Assembly (NCBI GenBank): GCA_950295325.1
Contig: OX485803.1
Span: 48,189,554-48,253,553, forward strand
Direction: 5' to 3'
Source of the DNA: Polytrichum commune
Taxonomy: Eukaryota > Streptophyta > Polytrichopsida > Polytrichales > Polytrichaceae
Length of the DNA: 64,000 nt
Within the stretch, counting starts at the first letter, position 1. Every line of letters begins with the position of its first letter. The notes beneath the pieces were generated by a model that saw only the letters and a program-made list of their open reading frames with translations, did no database searches and was not told the origin of the DNA. Shown piece after piece: positions 57,101-64,000 of this stretch. Made by a program: the position numbers and the translations under genes.

Positions 57101-59160
57101 CGTCTGGCATCATCAATGCTGCCACTCTTTGCATACATGTGAACAAGAGCATTGGCCACACGCAAATCTGATTCAAGTCCTGCTTCCAAGATATGGCTGT
57201 GAACCTTCTTCACCCACTCAATAGCCCCTTCCCTTGCACATGCATTCAGGATACTTATACAAGTAATCGCATCTGGTTTGAAGCCTTCCCGTTTCATTTG
57301 GAGAAAGAGGTCATATGCTTCAACACCACGACCACTTTCTGCATATGCGCCAATCATAACATTCCAAGAAATGACATCAATACTGGTCAATCTATCAAAC
57401 ACTTGCCTTGCCTCCTTGATACACCCACACTTTGCATACATCTTAAGAAGGGCAGTCCCTACACACACATCTGATTCAAGGCCACCATGAGTGATGTGTG
57501 AATGAACTTCTTTGCCCCATTTTAAACCTGATGGGTTGGCACATGCCTTCAGAATGCTCAAGTAAGTAATCTCATTTGGCTTCACACCTTCTTGGATCAT
57601 TTTATTAAAAACTTCCATTGCATCTTTAGTATGATTCTGCCGAGCATAACCTCCAATCATGATGTTCCAACTAGAAACATCCTTCTTCGCAAGTTCAACA
57701 AATGCTTGGTTTGCATCCTGCAATCTCCCACAATTGATATAGGTACTGAGTAGGTTATTCGCCACATATATATTTTGCTCCATTCCACTCTTGATAATGC
57801 AATCATGAACATGCTTGGCTGCTGTTGGGTCTTTTTGCTTTGAGCACTGCTTCAGAACTTTAATATACATGTACGAGTCTATAGTAATGCCTTGTTGTAG
57901 TTGATTCTTCAGAATAGCAATTGCTTCACTCAAGGTACTTGTGATTTGCACATGCATATTACCATTGCCACCTTGTACAATTTGCCTAAACTCTCTTGCA
58001 CTACTAAGCTCAATGTTTCTTCTTCCATTGTCTCCTTTCAACAATCTGCCCACCACAAAAATCATCATGAGAGCAAGAAAACGCTACTTCATCAAGTGAA
58101 GGGTGTAAGATCAGGAACGCTCTACACTCAAGCGTTTCAATACGAACACACTTGAATGCATCCATATGCAAACTTTGTATTTCTCAATATATTTTAGAAA
58201 GCCCCTCACTTTCAAGTGCATCCAAATCTTAAAAGATGGCTCAGAATTCCAAGGACAAGTACATGGTGCTCAAACCAAATCCTTCACAGATCACAAATTT
58301 TAGATTGCACCTGAAATTACAAATTTCAAAGTGCATGTTTGGCATCCAGATTTCATACATGAGCTTCACCAACGAATCATGTTACACCTACTTCTTGTCA
58401 GTTATGAAGAGCTACCATTACCTTTGGGGATGTGCAGTGTCTTGAGAACCTGTGGTGCAATAACAAGCACGAGATTGCAATTTGCCTTGCATCACCAATT
58501 TGAGCCTTGCATTCAACCATGCTGGTGTTGACCAAATATCTACTAGAAGTGTTTGTCTTGGCAACTTTTCTTTAAAGCCAAGTGTCCCGAGATTCCTCTA
58601 TAGGCACCACAACCCACAATCAGAAATGGAAAATCCAACTTGCATTTTATTTGCAACCAACAGAATGAAGAATATGTTGTTAAACATCTCAATAATCGGA
58701 TCAACTTTCACTCCACTCTAGTACAAGCAAATAACAACTGTATTCATTGTTTCCCTAATGACCATAACTTTTGTAAAAAGCAAGGAATGTCCCAACTCAA
58801 TTGTGAACCCAACATCAACTTTCTACCCTTATTGACTGGCAGCCACAGTAGTACCTTGTCAATCCTGTTGCCCCACCACTGGATAAGCTCTGCATAATAT
58901 TTCCCCCAAAGTTGTTCAATCGTCTGTGTTTTGCCTGAATCAAGCGCAAAGTACTTCATCCATGTCAGTTATGTTCTCTTTGGGAAAGGCAACTTGCATC
59001 GACCTCTTTCCATGACGATGGGCATCTCATACAAACCTGAGATATAAGGACTCGGAGGTGACCTTCTCCAAATTGATGAACATGGAAAGCACCTAATTTG
59101 TCCACTGCTTCTTCCTCCATGGTGAACGAGAGAGTAGATAAAGAAGGGTAGATAGGCCAT
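54109..59160 (-). CDS. unrecognised five-exon gene hosting the PPR gene
   Basis: Five minus-strand exons fit together with GT-AG borders and matching phases: 59037-59160 (start ATG, 124 nt), 58855-58934 (80 nt), 58450-58597 (148 nt), 54485-54762 (278 nt) and 54109-54396 (288 nt, ends TAG). The total is 306 codons. Exon 1 encodes a basic, hydrophobic start (MAYLPFFIYSLVHHGG) that could be an organelle transit peptide. Exons 2-3 read Q-L-W-G-K-Y-Y-A-E-L-I-Q-W-W-G and LLVDIWSTPAWLNARLKLV, ending Cys-rich (C-Y-C-T-T-G-C). Exons 4-5 give a helical tail with W-E-E-W-M-R-M-D-L-E-S-F-L-C-N-C-C. A single in-frame TGA (54659-54661) interrupts exon 4. Intron 3 (54763-58449) contains the whole PPR gene. 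I know no family for it. It could be a recent pseudogene, or two unrelated exon sets. Confidence 0.5.
54937..58068 (-). CDS. PLS-class PPR protein with DYW deaminase domain
   Basis: An intronless frame of 1043 residues. PPR-DYW proteins bind single sites in organelle transcripts and convert C to U. The repeat tract runs from about residue 60 to 860 in PLS order. Five almost identical 101-residue units each start E-W-V-K-x-(V/I)-H. The E region and PG box (PGRSWIEVDNKIHEF) begin at residue 909. In the DYW domain the zinc site and catalytic glutamate are complete: HSER with His975 and Glu977, and CSDC with Cys1003 and Cys1006. The second metal site is HH 1030-1031 with C-S-C 1037-1039, and the protein ends exactly in GDYW. 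An in-frame TAG shortly upstream supports the start at 58068; the basic N-terminus suits import into mitochondria or plastids. It lies inside intron 3 of the gene 54109-59160, on the same strand. Being intronless and nested, it may be a retrocopy or an insertion. Confidence 0.93.
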   Translation of the reverse strand: MMIFVVGRLLKGDNGRRNIELSSAREFRQIVQGGNGNMHVQITSTLSEAIAILKNQLQQGITIDSYMYIKVLKQCSKQKDPTAAKHVHDCIIKSGMEQNIYVANNLLSTYINCGRLQDANQAFVELAKKDVSSWNIMIGGYARQNHTKDAMEVFNKMIQEGVKPNEITYLSILKACANPSGLKWGKEVHSHITHGGLESDVCVGTALLKMYAKCGCIKEARQVFDRLTSIDVISWNVMIGAYAESGRGVEAYDLFLQMKREGFKPDAITCISILNACAREGAIEWVKKVHSHILEAGLESDLRVANALVHMYAKSGSIDDARRVFDRMKERNVITWNIMIGGLAQDGCGRDAYELFLQMNQEGFKPDATTYVSILNPCASAGALEWVKDIHILVAEAGLESDLRVGNALVHMFAKSGSINDAKLVFDSMKDRNVITWNIIIGGLAQAGCGHEAYKLFLRMQREGCVPDSATYVNILNPRSSTGALEWVKEIHSHAMKAGCGSDLRVGNALVHMYVKSGSLKDARLVFDSMKERDVITWNIMIGGLAQDGCGCEAYDLFLQLQREGCVPDATTYVSILNPCASEGALEWVKEVHSHIVEAGLESDLRVGNALVHMYAKSGSIDDARLIFDGMKERDVITWNIMIGGLALDGCTREAYELFLQMRQESFKPDAITYVSILNACASAGALEWVKEVHRHVLEAGLQADLHVFNALVDVYIKVGSIDDARLVFNRMEERDVITWTILIGGLAQHGCGSEALEVFREMNTKGVNPDGYSFVAVLSACSYAGLLDEGRQLFLAMTQDFGIKPTLAHYNCMVDLLGRAGQLEEAKLLIVNMPLEPNGATWGSLLGACRTHGNVELGELAAEECIKLEPKDASPYVLLSNIYAAAGKWKEVSLVRSVMQERAIHKEPGRSWIEVDNKIHEFVSGDTSHPEAKDIYAELKRLTESLQVEGYIPDIRLVLHNIDEEDKKLVLCSHSERLAISYGLLHTPYPKPIRVYKNLRVCSDCHTATKFISKMTRREIVARDANRFHHFKDGVCSCGDYW

Positions 59161-59814
59161 GAAGACTGAAGAGTGTGATCACACAAATATTCTGGTCACA
59201 AGAATTCGACAGAACGCCATTAAGAACGTTAGTAGCTGTTAAAGCATACTCTTCTTATCAACACTGGGAGTCAGTCAGCCAAGTTCATGTCTGCTACTTC
59301 GGGGAAAATGTCACGACCTCTATACAGAAAAGACGTTTTTTGTTTTACATAGCACCTACCGGAAGCTGTATTAACTGCACCTATTGGTCAATTGAGGAGA
59401 TTTGAAGCCATATGATGCATTGCACACATATTCTCATTTATCTTCCTTTCCACTACAATAATTCCAGTCCATAAAGCACGTCATCTTCTTGTCGAATTTG
59501 TGATTGTTTACTGTATATCTAAACTCAAATATCCCTACATGAAAATGCATTCCAGGATTTATATGCGATATGCTGCTGTAAAGGATACATCACATTTGCA
59601 CAACATAAATCATGGGCATGACCGTCACAAAAGTTCAACACAAGTCCTTAACAAAAATATTTCGACTGTTTTATATGGACTAAAGTTAGAAATCACCTGT
59701 GCACCAGCTCCACACTCCAGAAAACTTCTCTGTTGTTGCCCATGCTGCAACATCAGACATCTGCTACCTAAACCCAACAAAACTAATTCAGACAAGCAAA
59801 TCTTCATTTATTTT

Positions 59815-61380
59815 GAGAGCACAATATCGATGCCAATTCCTGAGTGTGAAGTAAGTCGCCGACAGTAAGTTCATAACGGCAGAAATGCACTGAACCGGAA
59901 CTGAATCCAAGAGCAGACAAAATCGGCTCTGAAATGTCGAGGAGTGACATTATGACGGCCGTCAAAGTCACAAGAGCGGGGGCAACAGGGGAAAATGTTG
60001 GAACTACAATCAGTATCAGCTACCGAGGGGTAGGCGGAGTAGCTCAACAGGCCAAGAATGACGATGATAGCTCTTACGATACAATCTGCAAATTTGCCAA
60101 AGTTTGCATTACACGAGGTCGATAAATATCTCTAAAGGACTCGAATCGATTCCGAATCACAAAGGCGGCTCTATCGTAGCAATTGACCAGGGCCGCAGTT
60201 TAGGATCCCGCGCTTTGAAAGAGACGATTTCCCTCTCTCAGTGACGCTCTCGACGATATATCCAAAACAGGGGATGCATATAAATTGCACCCTTGGCGGT
60301 GTTAAACCAGTAGCCGGATTCCAGTTTCGTTTCGCAGTCATGTGTAGCAGCTAACAAGGCCAGCAGCAAACCTATCAATCTCCGAAAAAGTTAAAGTCAC
60401 CCCGAATCAAAGAAGCAGATCTACTCGAGCTTCACATTTGCCCTTAAATCAGCGACTACAGAGCTCCACTTCCACCTGAAGTCCAGCACAATTCCGTAAA
60501 GCTAAAATACGAGCCTCCAAAGGCTCGAAAATTTACTGTGAGGACTTCGCAAGAACCCTGGCTGCGTCGACAAACTTAGCCCAATCCGAACACAAAATGG
60601 CGAAACTGAGCTCAAATTACTTTGCGTAAGGCTCAGAATGATGCTCTGCCGACCGAGAATATTCACACAGCCAGTATTAACGCCATCAACCCGATGCGAT
60701 TGAGCAATGTTGGATGCGAAACCCTAGGGAGCGTAATCCCGCATTGCATCCAACTCTTGAACCTTATGGCGGGACCCGCATAGACTCCGTCTCAAAACGT
60801 CATTAATTATTTATTCCGTTGGAGTGTTTCTGTTGCAACCTAAACCTATAGATGTTGGTTAGAAGTCATTACTGCATCTCACAACATACCGTTGGATCAC
60901 TCTTGCTCTCAGTTAAGTTTTCCTTTTAATAACTTCACTCAAAAACTTTATCTTACTTATTTTTCTAAAAATCCATTTTTAAAATGAGCATGATACCCTT
61001 CAAAATGACTAATGATGTCAGTATTAAAAAAAATTGACATGAATGTCTCCATGTAGCTCATGATGTGAGCAGTCGATTGTCGCCTTCGTAGAAAGAATTG
61101 GAGTTATATTGATGGTGCTACAAAGTTTATGCGAGTGTTAGGGGCCAATGGGACCCTAGGGTCCTGCCATATGGTTCACTTCTTTCCCCATGTGTTCAAA
61201 GAGTGCAGGAACGGTGTTAGTCTTATTTACCCAACGGTAGGCAACTTTATCTAGCGTACGGTGGTTTTGTTCACAAACTATTGTCTTTATTTGACAGTCT
61301 GTACCGCTTCCGAGTCCTGACTTGTGTAGAAATGCAAGGAAATTGGCGGCGTCAACTCCTTTGTCCAACGGTCGCCCACT
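59815..61380 (-). repeat. inverted duplication, left arm (leader of minus gene)
   Basis: Read on the minus strand it follows the right arm (61881-63055) from the MYB-like TACCGTTGGGTA region through CTTTACGGAATTGTGCTGG to GGCATCGATA, at roughly 80% identity by eye. A segment of about 350 bases (60800-61150) is present only in this arm. It ends about 650 bases before the start codon at 59160, so it is the likely promoter and 5' leader of that gene. Confidence 0.8.
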
Positions 61381-61880
61381 AAACACATGTATGCACTATG
61401 AAGTGCTCGATGGGGTGTTAATGAGGCGATATTATGTTGAAGTGCAATTTCATGAGATGTGTTGATGTGTAAGGATAGGTAAAACACTTTACATAGGCAA
61501 ACGTTATTATGAGTGCTTATGTGTTGGTACACTCTAAAGTGCTAAATTTTAACATACCATGTCTTCAATAGTTGACATGGTATGTATAACACTTCAAAAT
61601 TTGATATTTGTCATTTTATTAGGATGTCCTAGGATGCAGAGTGCACATTGAACTTTACACTTTTGCTTAGTTTTGCACATACAAGTTCTCACACTGGCCA
61701 TAAACCAAAATCAACATAGTCATAAAAGTCTTATTCGTTTGGGGAAAACACTGTGGCATTTTCGGGTAATCGCTGCCAAAACACACTATTTTATAGTAAG
61801 TGTGCATTCTGAATGCATTATGTATGAAGTTTGAACAGATCATTTTATCCGGTATCTCTTGCACTAGAGCGTTTTAACTT
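61381..61880. other. spacer between the inverted arms
   Basis: About 500 bases of AT-rich DNA at the centre of the inverted duplication. It holds a small hairpin, ACATACCATGTC/GACATGGTATGT, at 61552-61585. No gene seen. Confidence 0.6.
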
Positions 61881-63055
61881 TGGCGGCCAACCGCTGGACA
61901 AACGACGAACGCCGCCAATACTCCCGCGCTTCTGCACGGTCGAAACCGAGACAGACCGTCAGAGAATGAACATGTTCTGTGGACAAATCTACCATACGCT
62001 GGTTAAAGCTACGTACCGTTGGGTATGTGGGACCAACACCGTTCCCGCGCTCAACGAACACCCGGGGGAGTAAGTTTTAGCGGCAATTCGGATTTCGTTC
62101 GCTAGGGTTTCACATCCATGGCGCACGAGCCACGGCAACATCTGCCATCGCTCAAGCGCATCGGGTCGATGCCGTTAATACTGGCTGGGTGAATAATATG
62201 TCGGCAGAGCATCTTTCTGAGCCTTACGAAGAGTTACTTGAGCTTAGTTTCGCCATTTCGTGGTCTGATTTGGCTTGTCGACGCATCCAGGGTTTCACTC
62301 CGAAGCCCTCATAGTAAATTGGAGTGCTGGTGAATTGAAGGATTTTCCTAGCCTTTGGAGGCTCGCATTTGAGCTTTACGGAATTGTGCTGGACTTCAGG
62401 TGGAAGTGGAGCTCGGTAGTCGCTGTTTATTAGGGCAAATGTGAAGCTCGAGTTGATCTGCTTCTTTGATTCGGTATGAATTTGAGTATTTCAGAGATTG
62501 TTAGGTTTGCAGCCTTGTTAGCTGCTACGCATCTCTGTGAAACGATACTGGAGTCTGCTTGTTCAACACGGCAAGAGTGCAATTCATTTCCAGCTCCTGT
62601 TTTGGATCTATCGGCGAGAGCTTCACTCAGACAAGGATAATCGTCCCTTTTTTTTTTAAGCGCGGAATTCTAAACTACGGCCCTGTTTAATTGCTAATAT
62701 TGATCCGCCTCTGTGATTCGAAATCGATTTGAATCCTTAAGAGACATATATTGACTTCTTATGATGCGAACTTTGGCAAGTTTGCAATTTGTATCGCAAG
62801 AGCTATCATCTTCATTCTTGGCCTGGGCTACTCCGCCTATAGATACCTCAGTAGCTGATACTGATTGGAGTTCCAACAATTTTCTCTGTAGCCTCCGCTC
62901 TTGTGTCTTCGACGGCCGTCATAATTTCACTCCTTGACGTCTCAGAGCCAATTTTTTCTGCTCTTGGATGCAGTTCCGGTTCAGTGCATTTCTTTCTATG
63001 AGTTTACTGTTGGCGACTTATTTCACATTCTGGAACTGGCATCGATACTTTTGTG
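61881..63055 (+). repeat. inverted duplication, right arm (RAD5A leader)
   Basis: This is the mirror of 59815-61380 and lies directly upstream of the RAD5A-like gene. Both arms end a similar distance (about 650-700 bases) before a start codon, in opposite directions. Confidence 0.8.
62042..62049 (+). promoter_or_regulatory. E2F-like site TTCCCGCG
   Basis: It contains the GCGGGAA core recognised by E2F factors, which drive S-phase and DNA-repair genes. The equivalent position in the left arm reads TTCCTGCA and has lost the core. Confidence 0.4.
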
Positions 63056-63081
63056 GAGAGAAGTTGCAGCATGCTCAATAG

Positions 63082-63093
63082 TGGTGACGTCAC
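63082..63093. promoter_or_regulatory. bZIP-type palindrome GGTGACGTCACC
   Basis: A perfect 12-bp palindrome containing TGACGTCA, the classic bZIP (CRE/C-box) core. It lies in the RAD5A leader just outside the duplicated arm, so it is absent from the other gene. Confidence 0.45.
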
Positions 63094-63104
63094 CTTCAGT
63101 GAAG

Positions 63105-63734
63105 GTAGATCCGGTACGTTCAGTTAATACTGTAATGTGGCATCCATTTTCTATGTTCTAAATGGATTATTGCGGATGGTTGGGAAGAGCAGAAGTTATC
63201 AAATTGCTCGGAGTTGCGGTCCCTGACATATCTCACATGCTGGCATAATTATTACAAGCTCTTCGATGAGTTTGGTTGGATTGCCTTGATGGCTCACAGC
63301 CGATTCTGTCTGCGTTGTCGGCATTCTCTATAATAAGCCTCTGTACTTCAGAAAAGTATCTTTGCTGAATTGTGAATTGAACTTTCCGATGTTTGTCTAT
63401 ACAAAGTATACATTTAGCAGACCTTTATTCATCAGCAGTTGAACTAGTTTGCCATGTATGCTTGCCATGCTCAATAAAAGGCGATGCTGTGGCTCGAGTC
63501 AAGAAAATCAGGATGATATAGGTAAATTGAATGCCGAAAGTAGGTTCAAAATTACAGATAGTTCGTCAAGCAAGATACATACTGATGTTGACCATGCAAG
63601 TTGTCTAGAGTGCATTTTAATGTTTTCATGGAGCTTGCAATTGCATCAGAATGCTTGATATGGGTTGTGACGGTATGGTTCAATAGCGCTTCTCAATTTG
63701 TTTGACTGATGTTCTATCATCGAACGATTATGCA
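63105..63734 (+). other. probable 5' UTR intron of the RAD5A-like gene
   Basis: A candidate donor GAAG/GTAGAT lies at 63104/63105, and a candidate acceptor GATTATGCAG/GTAACC ends at 63734 with a branch-like CTGAT upstream. The acceptor lies 24 bases before the start codon. Confidence 0.4.
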
Positions 63735-63758
63735 GGTAACCTTGGTCGGCGGAGAGAA

Positions 63759-64000
63759 ATGGCTCGACAGGTCAGCAACCAGAATATTACTGACATGCGG
63801 GCTGTTGTAGGCTCTGGTCCCAGTGAAATGGATCTGATTCGTGCCCTTCATTTAGCAAGAAATGATGTTGCAGCGGCTATCAATATCCTCTTTGACACCC
63901 CAAAGTCCAGCTACCTTAAACCTGCACCTCGAGCAACTGCTTCACCGAAAGCCGGTGGGGGATCTAGTTCTCAAGTGCGCCCCAGAGAAGAACGACAATC
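63759..64000 (+). CDS. RAD5A: RAD5A-like helicase/ubiquitin ligase, N-terminus only
   Basis: The frame starts at ATG 63759 and is still open at the window edge (80 codons). Its first 50 residues, with I-T-D-M-R-A-V-V-G-S, M-D-L-I-R-A-L-H-L-A and A-A-I-N-I-L-F-D-T-P, match the conserved N-terminal motif of plant RAD5A as I know it from Arabidopsis. In those proteins HIRAN, SNF2 helicase and RING domains follow, and the enzyme ubiquitinates PCNA to bypass replication-blocking lesions. None of those domains is inside the window, so the assignment rests on this N-terminal motif. A candidate splice acceptor 24 bases upstream supports a 5' UTR intron. The promoter lies in the right arm of the inverted duplication. 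Confidence 0.75.
   Translation, partial: MARQVSNQNITDMRAVVGSGPSEMDLIRALHLARNDVAAAINILFDTPKSSYLKPAPRATASPKAGGGSSSQVRPREERQ

Noticed and set aside
55700-57490. Long open stretches on the plus strand opposite the PPR gene
   Set aside because: They are antisense shadows of the repetitive PPR coding sequence.
54937-59160. Exons 59160-58450 as the 5' part of the PPR protein
   Set aside because: The PPR frame has a stop directly upstream of its ATG and no acceptor in the right phase was found; joining to 54762 fits the phases instead.
59934-62879. Similar antisense reading frames in the two inverted arms (59934-60125 plus strand, 62694-62879 minus strand)
   Set aside because: Their similarity follows from the DNA duplication; one is interrupted relative to the other and they run against the likely direction of transcription.

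Overview
The window is nuclear DNA of a land plant. The evidence is a DYW-type pentatricopeptide repeat (PPR) editing factor, a dirigent-like protein, and the N-terminus of a RAD5A-like DNA repair helicase. The highly repetitive PPR/DYW gene and the gene-poor, transposon-rich layout look most like a moss or another seedless plant, but this is an inference. Protein-coding genes are confined to 36.9-38.9 kb, 45.2-45.8 kb and 54.1-64.0 kb. The remainder is AT-rich DNA full of decayed transposable elements.

From 0 to 36 kb no intact host gene is visible. Short non-autonomous transposons sit one after another, and several have readable target-site duplications. They include: a Mutator-like family with GATCGGGGAGA ends (0.2-1 kb copies, 8-9 bp duplications); PIF/Harbinger-type MITEs with TAA, TTA or TCA duplications; a CACTA-ended hairpin MITE; a pogo-like deletion derivative; a tRNA-derived SINE whose tail matches the 3' end of a nearby LINE; and a broken Tc1-type (DD34E) transposase gene. 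From 36.2 to 40.3 kb lies a GC-rich segment dense in CCGG. It carries an unbroken 690-codon gag-like reading frame and no polymerase.

From 40 to 54 kb there are more MITEs and a dirigent gene on the minus strand. There is also a PIF/Harbinger transposase remnant, a complex palindrome at 48.8-49.3 kb, and a broken gene whose protein shows an HxH plus YxxK signature. That signature suggests an HUH-endonuclease transposon, and the 3' end of this gene has been triplicated in 141-bp units.

From 54 to 64 kb a five-exon gene that I do not recognise can be assembled on the minus strand with consistent splice phases. Its third intron holds the complete PPR-DYW gene on the same strand, and one in-frame UGA interrupts exon 4. 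Upstream of it is a roughly 3.2-kb inverted duplication whose other arm is the 5' leader of RAD5A on the plus strand. The two genes therefore face away from each other with copies of the same promoter/leader DNA.

All similarities were judged by eye. Boundaries of repeats without target-site duplications are approximate.
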